In this document: positions 1 to 11,339 of the stretch, piece by piece | How positions within the stretch are numbered: the first letter of the stretch is position 1 | How the letters are laid out: each line of letters starts with the position of its first letter | Source: Paracoccus aminophilus JCM 7686 | GTDB taxonomy: Bacteria > Pseudomonadota > Alphaproteobacteria > Rhodobacterales > Rhodobacteraceae | Assembly (NCBI RefSeq): GCF_000444995.1 | Contig: NC_022041.1 | Coordinates: 2,979,501-3,043,500 of the forward strand | Length of the DNA stretch: 64,000 nt | Direction: 5' to 3' | The notes under the pieces: generated by a model | What the model was told of the DNA's origin: nothing | Database searches by the model: none | The model's input: only the letters and a program-made list of their open reading frames with translations | Program-made: the position numbers and the translations under genes

Positions 1-218
1 CCCCGTCCCCAGATCAATCTGCGGGCCAATCTGGCGGGCAAACCGACCCATCGGGCGCGGATCAGCCTTTCGACCGCGAGAAGGTTCTGGCGCTGATTGC
101 GGCCTCAGATCTGCCCGAAGCCCAGAAAAGCCAGCTGCGCGCCAAGATTGACGCGGCGGGCGACAAATCCGATGCGCTGATCAATGCGCTTGAAGAAGCC
201 AAGGCCTCCCTGCAATGA
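1..218 (+). CDS. C-terminal end of an unidentified protein (partial)
   Basis: The open frame enters from the left edge and ends in TGA at 216-218. The visible 71 residues begin with a Pro/Gln/Gly-rich linker (PSPDQSAGQSGGQTDPSGAD) and finish with a short helical, Ala/Glu/Lys-rich tail. The stop overlaps the start of the next gene (ATGA), so the two are probably cotranscribed and translationally coupled. The part seen is too short and too low in complexity to name a family. Confidence 0.6.
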   Translation, partial: PSPDQSAGQSGGQTDPSGADQPFDREKVLALIAASDLPEAQKSQLRAKIDAAGDKSDALINALEEAKASLQ

Positions 219-1195
219 CCTCGACGACCATTCAATCTGCGACCCCATCCGAGATCCAGCCCGCTCTGAGCACCCCGGCCGCGCCGCCGTCCACGCGCCC
301 GGCAGCGCCGACAACCCCGCCGCCGCATCTCGACTTCTCGGCTTTTTTGGCCGGGCCGACGCTCAAGAAGGTGAAGGGGCCGGTGGCGATTATCCTGATC
401 GAGGATCCGGCGGCGGTTTCGGCGACGATCGCGCATCATCTGAAACTGGGCTTTCCGGTGATCCTCGTGCTCTCGGACGATCCCCTGCCCGCAAGTGTGC
501 TGCCGCCCGAGGCCGTTGACCGGGTCTTCAGCCTGCGCTTCCCGGCCCGCCAGCCGAATTCCCATGTCCCGGCGGTCAATGCGGTGATTGCCGCCGTGCC
601 GGACCGGAGCTGGCTTTACTACTGCTACAATGCCGAATTCCTGTTCTTCCCCTTCTCGGATTCGCGCAGCATCGGCGAGATGCTGACCTTTCACGCCGAA
701 GAGCGGCGGCGGGCGATGCTGACCTATGTCGTCGATCTCTATCCGCCCCGGATCGAGCATTTTCCCGAGCGGATCGACCTCGACCAAGCGATGTTTGACC
801 GGACCGGCTATTACGCTTTGGGTCGGCCGGACCGCTTCGGCGGCTTTCACGAACGCCAGCTCGATTTCTTCGGCGGCCTGCGCTGGCGCTTTGAAGAGCA
901 CCTGCCCGCAGATCGCCGCCGCATCGACCGAATTGCGCTGTTTCGCACCGAGCCGGGGCTGAAGATTCTGGCCGATCACCGCTTCAATGACGAGGAATAC
1001 AACACCTACGCCTGCCCCTGGCACCACAATCTGACCGCCGCGATCACCTCGTTTCGGGTCGCGAAGGCCTTGGCGCGCAACCCGGGATCGCGCGCGGCGA
1101 TCCGTGACTTTACCTGGGGGAACTCGCGGACCTTCGCCTGGAATCCGCAGCAGCTCATGGATCTTGGGCTGATGGAACCGGGGCAGTGGTTCTGA
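215..1195 (+). CDS. Glycosyltransferase family 2-like protein
   Basis: 326 residues. The first 45 are a Pro/Ala/Thr-rich disordered stretch. The body (about 50-320) has an N-terminal beta strand reading VAIILIEDPAAV, a segment LYYCYNAEFLFFP near 135 and a conserved-looking block around FSDSRSIGEMLTFHAEERRR then VVDLYPPR. This pattern resembles the glycosyltransferase 2-like proteins of Rhodobacterales that act on surface polysaccharides. No membrane segment is seen. The ATG overlaps the stop of the preceding gene. The family is recognised by overall pattern only, and no acceptor sugar or donor can be named. Confidence 0.5.
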   Translation: MTSTTIQSATPSEIQPALSTPAAPPSTRPAAPTTPPPHLDFSAFLAGPTLKKVKGPVAIILIEDPAAVSATIAHHLKLGFPVILVLSDDPLPASVLPPEAVDRVFSLRFPARQPNSHVPAVNAVIAAVPDRSWLYYCYNAEFLFFPFSDSRSIGEMLTFHAEERRRAMLTYVVDLYPPRIEHFPERIDLDQAMFDRTGYYALGRPDRFGGFHERQLDFFGGLRWRFEEHLPADRRRIDRIALFRTEPGLKILADHRFNDEEYNTYACPWHHNLTAAITSFRVAKALARNPGSRAAIRDFTWGNSRTFAWNPQQLMDLGLMEPGQWF

Positions 1196-1322
1196 TACAG
1201 GATTTTCTGCGCTATCCTGCCTCGGTCGCGAGACTTGCACCTAAAGGATACAGGGTGATAGACGGGAGCGCATCATTCCCATGGGGGCCAACCCCCATCC
1301 CAGACGACAGGCAGGCACATAT

Positions 1323-1832
1323 ATGACAATGACCCGGACCAGTTTCGACAAGGAAGCCCTGCTGGCCTGCTCGCGCGGGGAGCTCTTTGGTCCCGGAAAT
1401 GCTCAGCTTCCCGCGCCGCCGATGCTGATGATGGATCGCATCACCGATATTTCGGGCGACGGCGGCCTGCATGGCAAGGGCCATGTCGTTGCAGAATATG
1501 ATATCAACCCCGAGCTGTGGTTCTTCGAATGCCATTTCCCGGGCAATCCGATCATGCCGGGCTGCCTTGGCCTTGACGGCTTGTGGCAGCTCACCGGCTT
1601 CAACCTCGGCTGGCGCGGCTGGCAGGGTCGTGGCTATGCGCTTGGCGTCGGAGAGGTTAAACTGACCGGGATGGTCCGTCCGGACCGCAAGATGCTGCGT
1701 TATTTCGTTGACTTCACCAAAGCGATCCAGACCCGCCGCCTGACCATGGGCGTGGCCGATGGCCGCGTCGAAGCGGATGGCGAGACCATCTATGAAGTCA
1801 AGGACATGAAGGTCGCCCTTTCGGCAAGCTGA
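1323..1832 (+). CDS. fabA: 3-hydroxydecanoyl-ACP dehydratase/isomerase FabA
   Basis: 169 residues, the usual length for FabA. The enzyme dehydrates 3-hydroxydecanoyl-ACP and isomerises the product to cis-3-decenoyl-ACP, the entry to unsaturated fatty acids in the cytoplasm. The active-site His lies in [14 protein letters not shown] and the Asp in GLDGLWQL, both as in the family. I chose ATG 1323 because the upstream in-frame ATG at 1281 would add a 14-residue Pro/Arg-rich tail unlike FabA. fabB follows after 21 bp, giving the standard fabAB pair. Confidence 0.96.
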   Translation: MTMTRTSFDKEALLACSRGELFGPGNAQLPAPPMLMMDRITDISGDGGLHGKGHVVAEYDINPELWFFECHFPGNPIMPGCLGLDGLWQLTGFNLGWRGWQGRGYALGVGEVKLTGMVRPDRKMLRYFVDFTKAIQTRRLTMGVADGRVEADGETIYEVKDMKVALSAS

Positions 1833-1853
1833 CCTGAGAAGAAGGAGGACACC

Positions 1854-3080
1854 ATGCGTCGCGTGGTTATTACCGGGCTGGGGATCGTCTCGCCCATCGG
1901 CAACAATGCCTCCGAGGTGCTCGACAGCCTGCGGCATGGCAAATCCGGCATTTCGGCAGCCCCGGAATATGCCGAGCTTGGCTTTCGCAGCCAGGTTCAC
2001 GGCATGCCCAAGATCGCGGTTGAGGATCACATCGACAAGCGCAACCTGCGCTTCATGGGTCCGGGCGCGGCTTACAACTTCATCGCCATGGAGCAGGCTA
2101 TTGCCGATGCCGGGCTTGAGGAAAAAGACGTTTCGAACGAGCGCACCGGCCTGATCATGGGCTCGGGTGGGCCGTCGACCTCGAATCTCTTCGAGGCCCA
2201 TAAGATCACGCTGGAAAAAGGCGCGCCGAAGAAGATGGGGCCGTTCATGGTCACCCGCGGCATGTCCTCGACCAATTCGGCTTGTCTCGCGACGCCCTTC
2301 AAGATCAAGGGCGTGAACTATTCGATCACCTCGGCCTGTTCGACCTCTGCGCATTGCATCGGCAATGGCGTCGAGCAGATCCAGATGGGCAAGCAAGACA
2401 TCGTCTTCGCGGGCGGCGGCGAAGAGCTCCATTGGACGCTCTCCTGCCTCTTTGACGCGATGGGCGCGATGTCGTCGAAATATAACGACACGCCCGAAAC
2501 CGCCTCGCGGCCCTATGATGTCACCCGCGACGGCTTTGTCATCGCAGGCGGCGGTGGCGTCGTCGTTCTCGAAGAGCTGAGCCATGCGCTGGCGCGCGGC
2601 GCCAAGATCTACGGCGAAGTCACCGGCTACGGCGCGACCTCGGACGGCTATGACATGGTTGCCCCCTCGGGCGAAGGCGGCGAGCGCTCGATGCGTCTGG
2701 CGCTTGCGACGCTTGGCGAGCGCAAGGTCAATTATGTCAACGCCCATGGCACCTCGACCCCGGTCGGCGATATCGGCGAGGTCGAAGCGATCCGCCGTGT
2801 CTTCGGCGCAGACAAGATGCCGAAAGTCGCCTCGACCAAATCGCTCACCGGCCATTCGCTTGGCGCGACCGGCGTGCATGAGGCGATCTATACCCTACTT
2901 ATGATGCAAAATGGCTTCATCGCCGCTTCCGCCAACGTCACACAGCTTGACCCGGCGCTGAAGCCAGAGGAAATCGCACTGGAACGCATCGACAATGTCG
3001 AGTTCGACACGGCTCTGTCCAACAGCTTCGGCTTTGGCGGGACCAATGCGACGCTCGCCATGTCTGTCTACCGTGATTGA
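1854..3080 (+). CDS. fabB: 3-oxoacyl-ACP synthase I FabB
   Basis: 408 residues, full length for a beta-ketoacyl-ACP synthase. It elongates the cis-unsaturated acyl-ACP made by FabA. The Cys-His-His triad is visible: the nucleophile in [11 protein letters not shown], then [12 protein letters not shown] and [11 protein letters not shown]. The C-terminal glycine-rich loop [10 protein letters not shown] is also present. An AGAAGGAGG-like ribosome site precedes ATG 1854. It sits between fabA and fabI, and its context favours FabB over FabF. Confidence 0.95.
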   Translation: MRRVVITGLGIVSPIGNNASEVLDSLRHGKSGISAAPEYAELGFRSQVHGMPKIAVEDHIDKRNLRFMGPGAAYNFIAMEQAIADAGLEEKDVSNERTGLIMGSGGPSTSNLFEAHKITLEKGAPKKMGPFMVTRGMSSTNSACLATPFKIKGVNYSITSACSTSAHCIGNGVEQIQMGKQDIVFAGGGEELHWTLSCLFDAMGAMSSKYNDTPETASRPYDVTRDGFVIAGGGGVVVLEELSHALARGAKIYGEVTGYGATSDGYDMVAPSGEGGERSMRLALATLGERKVNYVNAHGTSTPVGDIGEVEAIRRVFGADKMPKVASTKSLTGHSLGATGVHEAIYTLLMMQNGFIAASANVTQLDPALKPEEIALERIDNVEFDTALSNSFGFGGTNATLAMSVYRD

Positions 3081-3097
3081 TCGAGAAGGGTGAGGCC

Positions 3098-3886
3098 ATG
3101 ACCGAACTGCTCAAGGGAAAACGCGCTCTGGTCATGGGAGTCGCGAATGACCGCTCCATCGCCTGGGGCATTGCCAAGGCCTTGCATGAGGCGGGGGCAG
3201 AGCTTGCCTTTTCCTATCAGGGTGAAGCTTTCGGCAAGCGGGTCGAACCGCTGGCCGCCTCGCTTGGCTCGGATTTCCTGATTGATCTCGATGTCGTCGA
3301 TGACGCCTCGCTCGATGCCGGTTTTGCCGAGATCGAGAAGCGTTGGGGCAAGTTCGACATTCTGGTCCATGCCATCGCCTTCTCGGACAAGAACGAGCTG
3401 ACCGGGCGTTTCATCAACACGACGCGCGACAACTTCAAGAACTCCATGACGATCTCGTGTTTCTCGCTGATCGACGTGGCGCGGCGCGCGCATGGGCTGA
3501 TGAATCCGGGCAGCTCGATCCTCACGCTGACCTATGCCGGCTCGAACCGGGTGACGCCCTACTACAACGTCATGGGCGTGGCCAAGGCAGCGCTGGAATC
3601 GGCGGTGCGCTATCTGGCCAATGACCTCGGCCCCGAAGGCATTCGCGTCAATGCGATCAGCCCCGGCCCGATGAAGACGCTGGCAGGCGCGGCCATTGGC
3701 GGCGCACGCAAGACCTTCCGCCACACCGAGGCGAACGCGCCCCTGCGCGCCAATGCCACGCTGGAGGCGATTGGCGGCACGGCGGTCTGGCTGAGCTCGG
3801 ATTGGGGTGCCTGCACTACGGGCGAGACCATTCTGGTCGATGGCGGCTACCACGTTCTCGGTATGCCGCAATCGGAAAACCTCTGA
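3098..3886 (+). CDS. fabI: Enoyl-ACP reductase (NADH) FabI
   Basis: 262 residues, a short-chain dehydrogenase fold. It performs the last reduction of each fatty-acid elongation cycle. The variant nucleotide loop GVANDRSIAWGIA is typical of FabI, and the Tyr-x6-Lys catalytic pair is in YNVMGVAK. I prefer ATG 3098, which follows GAGAAGGGTGAGG, over the in-frame ATG at 3077 that overlaps the fabB stop. The gene is the third of the fab operon and its stop overlaps the start of the next gene. FabI is the triclosan target in other bacteria. Confidence 0.95.
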   Translation: MTELLKGKRALVMGVANDRSIAWGIAKALHEAGAELAFSYQGEAFGKRVEPLAASLGSDFLIDLDVVDDASLDAGFAEIEKRWGKFDILVHAIAFSDKNELTGRFINTTRDNFKNSMTISCFSLIDVARRAHGLMNPGSSILTLTYAGSNRVTPYYNVMGVAKAALESAVRYLANDLGPEGIRVNAISPGPMKTLAGAAIGGARKTFRHTEANAPLRANATLEAIGGTAVWLSSDWGACTTGETILVDGGYHVLGMPQSENL

Positions 3887-4737
3887 TGGAGACGCGCCAT
3901 TACCTCGCAGCCGATGGCGCCCGACTTGCTTACAGCGATGAGGGCGAAGGGCTGCCGGTTTTGGCGCTCTCTGGCCTGACCCGGACGGGTCGGGACTTCG
4001 ACTATCTCGCGCCCCATCTCAGGAACATCCATCCCGCGGGCGTCCGGCTGATTCGCCCCGATTATCGCGGGCGCGGCGGCTCGGATTGGACCGGGGCGGC
4101 GAGCTATACCGTTCCGCAAGAGGCTCAGGACGCGCTGCGGCTGCTCGACGAGCTCGGGATCGAGAAAGCGGCGGTGCTTGGCACCTCGCGCGGCGGGCTG
4201 ATCGGCATGTTCCTCGCCGCGACCGCCAAGGACCGGATGCTCGGCCTTGCGCTGAACGATGTCGGGCCGGTGCTCGAGCGCGCGGGCCTTGAGAAGATCA
4301 TGGATTATGTCGGTCGCAATCCCGCCGCAAAGACCCATGTCGAGGTCGCGGTGAAGATGCCGAAGCTGATGGCCGGTTTCGCCCATGTGCCGGAAACCCG
4401 CTGGTTTCAGGAATCGCAACACCATTACATCGAGACACCCGAGGGGCTGCGGATCAACTACGACCCCGAGCTGCGCACCTCCTTCCTCGAAGCCTTCAAG
4501 GTCAGCCCGCTGCCCGAGGTCTGGCCGCTCTTTGACGCGGCCGAGGGCCTGCCTCTGGCGCTGATCCGGGGCGCGAATTCGGATCTGCTGTCCGAGGCGA
4601 CCGCCGATGAGATGCGCCGCCGTCGCCCCGACATGATCTTCGCCGAAGTGCCCGACCGCGCACATATTCCCTTCCTCGACGAGCCCGAGGCGCTTGCCGC
4701 GCTCGAAAGCTGGCTTGCGGCGGTGGCTAAGGCGTAG
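3886..4737 (+). CDS. Alpha/beta-hydrolase fold protein
   Basis: 283 residues. The nucleophile elbow is LGTSRGGLIG, so Ser lies in GTSRG, with an oxyanion region ALSGLTRTGRDF near residue 25. A probable acid is in LIRGANSDLL and a probable His in VPDRAHIPFLDEPE near the C-terminus. The start ATG shares a base with the fabI stop (TGATG), so expression is coupled to fatty-acid synthesis, although a lipid substrate is only a guess. The substrate is unknown. Confidence 0.8.
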   Translation: METRHYLAADGARLAYSDEGEGLPVLALSGLTRTGRDFDYLAPHLRNIHPAGVRLIRPDYRGRGGSDWTGAASYTVPQEAQDALRLLDELGIEKAAVLGTSRGGLIGMFLAATAKDRMLGLALNDVGPVLERAGLEKIMDYVGRNPAAKTHVEVAVKMPKLMAGFAHVPETRWFQESQHHYIETPEGLRINYDPELRTSFLEAFKVSPLPEVWPLFDAAEGLPLALIRGANSDLLSEATADEMRRRRPDMIFAEVPDRAHIPFLDEPEALAALESWLAAVAKA

Positions 4738-4771
4738 CTGCGGCTAGGGCGTAGCGGTGGCTAAGGCGTAG
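4721..4771. repeat. Three imperfect 17-bp direct repeats at convergent gene ends
   Basis: The unit CGGTGGCTAAGGCGTAG occurs exactly at 4721-4737 and 4755-4771, with a degenerate middle copy at 4741-4754 (CGGCTAGGGCGTAG). The first copy carries the stop codon of the hydrolase gene, and the third overlaps the stop of the oppositely oriented LysR gene. It looks like a local slippage duplication of the gene end. Confidence 0.7.
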
Positions 4772-5666
4772 GGCTCGCCTCCAACTCGGCATTCTCGCGC
4801 TCGATTTCATCGAAGAGAAAACTGCGAAACTGGCGAATTGCCGGGCGGTTGCGGCTGGTCGTCGGATAGACCAGCCAATGGGCAAAGCCATTGGTGGTCG
4901 TCAGGCTGAACGGCTGGATGAGCGAGCCGGTCGCCAGCTCGAAGCGGAAAAAGCGTGGGGTCAGCATCGCGACCCCCTGCCCCGCCACCGCGGCGCGCCC
5001 CTCATTGACCTGACTGCCCAGCCCGAGCCCCGGAATCGGCACGAGCTCGGGATAACGGACGCCTGCCTTGCCCATCCAGACTCCCCAATCGGGATTGCCG
5101 CTGTCGATGATCGGCAGCTTCAGCAGATCCTCGGGCACGCGCACCCCGGCTTCTTCGGCCAGACGCGGCGAGAGCATCGGCGTGATCGTATAGTCAAAGA
5201 GCAAATGGCTCTCGACGCCGGGCCAATCGCCCTTGCCGTAACGGATCGCCGCATCGAAATCGTCGCGGCTGAAATCCATCATCCGATCCGAGGATTCCAG
5301 CCGCAGCGCGAGCTCGGGATGGGCGAATTGGAACTTGCCCAGCCGCTGGCTCAGCCAATGGGTCGCGATGCTGAGCGGCGTGGTGATCGCGAGCGTGGTG
5401 TTGCGACCCTCGGTCGGGGCATAGGTCTCACGCAAGAGATCGAAGGCCTCGGTCGTCGGCCGCGCCAGCTCTTCACCCAGACGGGTCAGGCGGACCTCGC
5501 GCGGGCGGCGCAGAAAGAGCGGCCCGCCCAGACGCTCTTCGAGCAGCCGGATTTGGTAGCTGACGCCCGCTTGCGTCATGCCAAGCTCTTCGGCGGCGCG
5601 GGTAAAGCTGAGGTGACGCGCAACGGCCTCGAAGGCACGGATCGCGGCAAGGGGCGGAAGATGCAT
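4761..5666 (-). CDS. LysR-family transcriptional regulator (GcvA-like)
   Basis: 301 residues, normal LysR length. The N-terminal winged helix-turn-helix (residues 1-60) contains FTRAAEELGMTQAGVSYQIRLLEERLG. The C-terminal part is a periplasmic-binding-type effector domain. The sequence MHLPPLAAIRAFEAVARHLSF is typical of the GcvA/AmpR branch. It is convergent with the hydrolase gene and divergent from the DUF1127-like gene, with about 106 bp between that could hold its operator. The effector is unknown. Confidence 0.9.
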   Translation of the reverse strand: MHLPPLAAIRAFEAVARHLSFTRAAEELGMTQAGVSYQIRLLEERLGGPLFLRRPREVRLTRLGEELARPTTEAFDLLRETYAPTEGRNTTLAITTPLSIATHWLSQRLGKFQFAHPELALRLESSDRMMDFSRDDFDAAIRYGKGDWPGVESHLLFDYTITPMLSPRLAEEAGVRVPEDLLKLPIIDSGNPDWGVWMGKAGVRYPELVPIPGLGLGSQVNEGRAAVAGQGVAMLTPRFFRFELATGSLIQPFSLTTTNGFAHWLVYPTTSRNRPAIRQFRSFLFDEIERENAELEASPTP

Positions 5667-5772
5667 AAGTCCTCCTTATGGCCGCTTATCGGGGTTTGGT
5701 TGGTCAGCCAGCCCATAACGTAGCATTCTGTGTTCATCGATCAACAAGGCAATTCGCCTGAGGAGATGAGAC

Positions 5773-6012
5773 ATGAACGCGATCACGCAGAAAAGCGCTC
5801 GCAGCGCGTCACCTTTCGTCGCCCGGCTGCTGGAACGGCTGCACGACTGGCAGGCGCGCCGCGCCTACCGGAAATCGCTGGCTTTGGTCCCCGAAGATCT
5901 GCGCTGGGACGTTGGCCTTGATGGCGGCGCCGAGCTTGAAGCTCTCGATTTCAGCCGGGGTCGGAGCTTCGACCATCTGAGCCGACCGGTGCCAGCGCCC
6001 CGCTTCTTCTGA
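5773..6012 (+). CDS. Small DUF1127-like protein
   Basis: 79 residues with a basic, Trp-containing helix pair LHDWQARRAYRKSLALVPEDLRWDVGL. This fits the DUF1127 pattern (W..RR..R..L..L.e.l..DvGl) of small alphaproteobacterial proteins, some of which affect RNA turnover. A GAGGAGATGAG ribosome site precedes ATG 5773. It is divergent from lysR and is followed by a clear terminator, so it is probably monocistronic. The family link is by motif only. Confidence 0.65.
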   Translation: MNAITQKSARSASPFVARLLERLHDWQARRAYRKSLALVPEDLRWDVGLDGGAELEALDFSRGRSFDHLSRPVPAPRFF

Positions 6013-6052
6013 CCGGTCCACCGCGACCGGACTGGCCCTCCCTGGCCGGACT

Positions 6053-6081
6053 GGGCGCCCCCGAGAGGAGGCGCCCTTTTT
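6053..6081 (+). terminator. Rho-independent terminator after the DUF1127-like gene
   Basis: Stem GGGCGCC (6053-6059) pairs with GGCGCCC (6070-6076), followed by TTTTT. It ends the 5773-6012 transcript and also separates it from the convergent aminotransferase gene. Confidence 0.85.
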
Positions 6082-6101
6082 CGTCGGACCAATAGCTCCG
6101 C

Positions 6102-8252
<2,151 letters not shown>

Positions 8253-8255
8253 GCC

Positions 8256-8918
8256 CTAACGGTCGAGCGCGCGCAGCTTTGCCAGCGCGGGCCCGTCCAG
8301 CCGATAATGCCCGGTCAGGGGATAGCGCCGCAGCGCATCCTCTTCGCGCGCGCCCGCCCCGATATTGTGGATGACCAAGGGCCCTGCCCGGCCCGCCCGG
8401 TCGCTCACCACCATGATATGGGGCAGATTGCCGGGCAGCATCGAGGTCACCAGATCGCCCGGCAAAAACGCCACATCCTCGGGCAACTTCGCACCGACGC
8501 GCGTCAGCAACTTCTGGAGGTTGGGGACGCGACGGTGGTCAATGTTCGAATCCGGACGCTTGAGGCCCCAGCTTTGCGGATAGCTGGCGAAATTCCCGGC
8601 CATATCGCGGTTGACCGCCCGTTGCAGATCAAGCCCCGCGCCGTCGCGCAAGGCTCGGATCACCACATCCGTGCACACCCCGCGATCGCGCGGCGGATCC
8701 CCGCCGGGAAAAGCCAGCCGCAAATAGGCCGGGTCATAGGTCACCGTCTGACCAACCTGAGCCCGCGCGGCCCCAATCACCGCCTCGGCAACCGCGCTCG
8801 CTTGCCCGGGCGCAGAGGCGCGAACCTCCGGACGGGCGGGCGGCCGGGTGTCGGGTCTGGCTTCGGCCACAACCGGCAGCGCCAGAAGCACTGCCAAAGC
8901 CAGACCCGCGCCGCGCAT
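8256..8918 (-). CDS. Exported DUF1287-family protein
   Basis: 220 residues. A signal peptide is visible (MRGAGLALAVLLALPVVAEA), then a Pro-rich linker and the DUF1287 domain from about 45. Domain hallmarks are YDPAYLRLAFPGGDPPRDRGVCTD, with a Cys after RGV as in NlpC/P60-like folds, and LPHIMVVSDR with a candidate catalytic His. It is probably a periplasmic cysteine-hydrolase-like protein of unknown substrate. ATG 8918 overlaps the glyoxalase stop (ATGA), so the two genes are coupled. Confidence 0.75.
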   Translation of the reverse strand: MRGAGLALAVLLALPVVAEARPDTRPPARPEVRASAPGQASAVAEAVIGAARAQVGQTVTYDPAYLRLAFPGGDPPRDRGVCTDVVIRALRDGAGLDLQRAVNRDMAGNFASYPQSWGLKRPDSNIDHRRVPNLQKLLTRVGAKLPEDVAFLPGDLVTSMLPGNLPHIMVVSDRAGRAGPLVIHNIGAGAREEDALRRYPLTGHYRLDGPALAKLRALDR

Positions 8919-9346
8919 CACCAATGGCCGACGTTCGGCAGGCTGACCCAAGGCTCGGCGGGCGGCAGATGGTCGCCTTCCTGCAAGATCTCGATCGAGA
9001 CATTGTCGGGCGAGCGTACGAAAGCCATATGGCCGTCGCGCGGCGGCCGGTTGATGGTCACGCCCGCATCCATAAGTGTCTGACAAACCGCGTAAATATT
9101 CTCGACCCGATAGGCGAGATGGCCAAAATGGCGGCTGTCCGACGGCAACCCCTCATCGCCATCCCAGTTATAGGTCAGCTCGACCGGGCATTCCGGCTGG
9201 CCGGGAGGCGCCATGAACACCAAAGTGAAACGCCCGTTCTCGTTCTCGATCCGACGCGTCTCTTCCAGCCCGAGCAGCGAGAAGAATTCCATGGTCTTCC
9301 CCAAATCCTTCACGCGGACCATGGTATGCAGATAGCGGATTTTCAT
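8918..9346 (-). CDS. gloA: Lactoylglutathione lyase (glyoxalase I)
   Basis: 142 residues. It isomerises the methylglyoxal-glutathione adduct to S-lactoylglutathione. The two VOC half-domains carry the metal ligands His7, Glu56, His76 and Glu119, spaced as in the Ni-type bacterial enzymes. The starting sequence MKIRYLHTMVRVKDL is typical of the family. A longer frame upstream exists, but MKIRYLH follows a GGAGAGG-like site and matches family starts. Confidence 0.93.
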   Translation of the reverse strand: MKIRYLHTMVRVKDLGKTMEFFSLLGLEETRRIENENGRFTLVFMAPPGQPECPVELTYNWDGDEGLPSDSRHFGHLAYRVENIYAVCQTLMDAGVTINRPPRDGHMAFVRSPDNVSIEILQEGDHLPPAEPWVSLPNVGHW

Positions 9347-9486
9347 GAAACCTCTCCGGATTGGCAAACTCTGACGACAGAGTGCCACGCCCTCGGGCCG
9401 GGAACAACATCACCTGACCTCCCTTTCAGCGTTGCTGGACCGGCCTTGACATGACAAAAGAGCTTGACAGAATTTAGGATACTGCC

Positions 9487-10398
9487 ATGCCTCTGACCCC
9501 CGAACAACAAGCCGAAATCGAGGAGCAGCGCGCTCATCCGCAGCCGACCCTGCGCGCCGTCGCACCGGGGATGGAAAAGCATCTCTACACCGCCCATCAG
9601 GTGCTCGACCACGGCCTCGTCCGGGTCATCGACTATATGGGCGACGACAATGCGATCACCCAGGCCGCCCGCGTCAGCTATGGGCGCGGCACCAAATCGG
9701 TCTCGAATGACGAGGGTCTGATCCGCTACCTCATGCGCCACTGGCACTCGACCCCGTTCGAGATGTGCGAGGTGAAGTTCCATGTGAAACTTCCGGTCTT
9801 CGTCGCGCGCCAATGGATCCGCCACCGCACCGCCAATGTGAACGAATATTCGGCGCGCTACTCGATCCTCGACCGCGAATTCTACATCCCCGCGCCCGAA
9901 CAACTCGCCGCGCAATCGACCGTGAACAACCAGGGTCGCGGCGCCGTCCTTGAGGGCGCAGAGGCCGCCCGCGTCCTCGATCTCCTGCGCGAAGACGCGA
10001 TGCGCAGCTATGACAATTACGAGCAGATGCTCAGCCAGGACGGCCAGCAAGGCCTCGCCCGAGAGCTCGCCCGCATGAACCTGCCCGCCAATATCTACAC
10101 GCAATGGTATTGGAAGGTGGATCTCCACAACCTCTTCCACTTCCTGCGCCTGCGCGCCGATGCCCATGCCCAGTTCGAAATCCGCGCCTTCGCCGAAGTG
10201 ATGTGCGCCATCACCCGCGACTGGGTGCCCTACGCCTATGCCGCGTTCGAGGATTACCGCCTCGGCGGCACCCAGCTTTCCGGCAAAGGCGTCGCCATCC
10301 TCAAACGCCGCCTCGCGGGCGAAACCGTGACCGCCGAGAACTCAGGCCTGAGCAAAGGCGAATGGCGCGAATTCGCCGCGATCTGGGGCGAAAACTAA
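9487..10398 (+). CDS. thyX: Flavin-dependent thymidylate synthase ThyX
   Basis: 303 residues. The enzyme methylates dUMP to dTMP using methylenetetrahydrofolate and FAD/NADPH. The signature RHRTANVNEYSARYS (residues 112-126) contains the RHRx7S motif. The C-terminal half has the second Arg/His-rich face (WYWKVDLHNLFHFLRLR). ATTTAGGATACTGCC just upstream supplies an AGGA site. A perfect hairpin terminator follows. Prophage ORFs in this window encode no thymidylate synthase, so this is the visible dTMP source. Confidence 0.96.
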   Translation: MPLTPEQQAEIEEQRAHPQPTLRAVAPGMEKHLYTAHQVLDHGLVRVIDYMGDDNAITQAARVSYGRGTKSVSNDEGLIRYLMRHWHSTPFEMCEVKFHVKLPVFVARQWIRHRTANVNEYSARYSILDREFYIPAPEQLAAQSTVNNQGRGAVLEGAEAARVLDLLREDAMRSYDNYEQMLSQDGQQGLARELARMNLPANIYTQWYWKVDLHNLFHFLRLRADAHAQFEIRAFAEVMCAITRDWVPYAYAAFEDYRLGGTQLSGKGVAILKRRLAGETVTAENSGLSKGEWREFAAIWGEN

Positions 10399-10431
10399 GC
10401 CCCCCTGACGCCCCCGCACCGACACAACCAA

Positions 10432-10460
10432 AAAGGCCGCCCCTCACCGGACGGCCTTTC
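10432..10460 (+). terminator. Terminator after thyX
   Basis: AAAGGCCG (10432-10439) pairs with CGGCCTTT (10452-10459). The symmetrical A and T flanks let it work in both directions, between thyX and the convergent dehydrogenase gene. Confidence 0.8.
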
Positions 10461-10498
10461 TTCATCATCCAAATACCCAATGAACCGGGCAAACGGCC

Positions 10499-11281
10499 CT
10501 ACATCGCCGTCCAGCCACCATCGACCGAGATCGTCGTCCCGGTGATCTGATCCGCCGCCGCCGAGCACAGGAACACCGCCGTCCCGCCGATTTGCGCGGT
10601 GGTGGCAAACTCGCCCGAGGGCTGGCGGTCGAGCATGACCTTGGCGATCACATCCTCGCGGCTCATATTATGGGTCTTCATCTGATCCGGGATCTGCTTT
10701 TCGACAATCGGCGTCAGCACATAGCCGGGGCAGATCGCATTGGCCGTGATATGTTCGCGCGCGGTCTCCAGCGCGGTAACCTTGGTCAGCCCGACGATGC
10801 CGTGTTTGGCCGCGACATAGGCCGATTTGAACTCCGAGGCGCGCAACCCATGCGCCGAGGCGATATTGACGACCCGGCCCCAGCCCGCCTTGCGCATCAT
10901 TGGCAAAGCCACCGCGGTGGTATGGAAGGCCGAGCTCAGGTTGATTGCGATAATCGCATCCCATTTCTCGACGGGAAACTGGTCGATCGGCGCGACATGC
11001 TGGATGCCGGCATTATTGACCAGAATATCGCAGCGCCCCGCCTGTTCGATCAGCGCTCGACATTGCTCGCCCTTCGACATATCCGCCTGAATGTAGCGGA
11101 CCTTGACGCCATGCTCGGCGGCAAGGCTCTCGGCCAAAGCATGATCTTCGGGCGCATCGGTGAAACTGTTGATCACGAGATCCGCCCCCGCCCGCGCCAT
11201 CTCATGCGCGATACCAAGCCCGATCCCGGAATTCGAGCCGGTGATCACGGCGGTTTTTCCTGAAAGAAATTTCTCGAACAT
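10499..11281 (-). CDS. bdhA: D-3-hydroxybutyrate dehydrogenase
   Basis: 260 residues, short-chain dehydrogenase. It interconverts 3-hydroxybutyrate and acetoacetate with NAD, a step in polyhydroxybutyrate use. The cofactor loop is TGSNSGIGLGIA, the NNAG motif is ILVNNAGIQHV, and the catalytic Ser-Tyr-Lys set is in VNIASAHGL and YVAAKHG. The ending CSAAADQITGTTISVDGGWTA is characteristic of this enzyme. I chose ATG 11281 (MFEKFLSGK) over a longer upstream frame because it matches family length. Confidence 0.92.
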   Translation of the reverse strand: MFEKFLSGKTAVITGSNSGIGLGIAHEMARAGADLVINSFTDAPEDHALAESLAAEHGVKVRYIQADMSKGEQCRALIEQAGRCDILVNNAGIQHVAPIDQFPVEKWDAIIAINLSSAFHTTAVALPMMRKAGWGRVVNIASAHGLRASEFKSAYVAAKHGIVGLTKVTALETAREHITANAICPGYVLTPIVEKQIPDQMKTHNMSREDVIAKVMLDRQPSGEFATTAQIGGTAVFLCSAAADQITGTTISVDGGWTAM

Positions 11282-11339
11282 CCCGCATCTCCCGTGGTTT
11301 GCACCTGCAGCATAACCATTCCGAGGGGGAGCAGTTCCA

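Noticed and set aside
1212..2879. Long minus-strand open frame opposite fabA and fabB
   Set aside because: It is an antisense shadow of two certain genes in GC-rich DNA, rich in Arg/Ala/His/Asp and with no domain.
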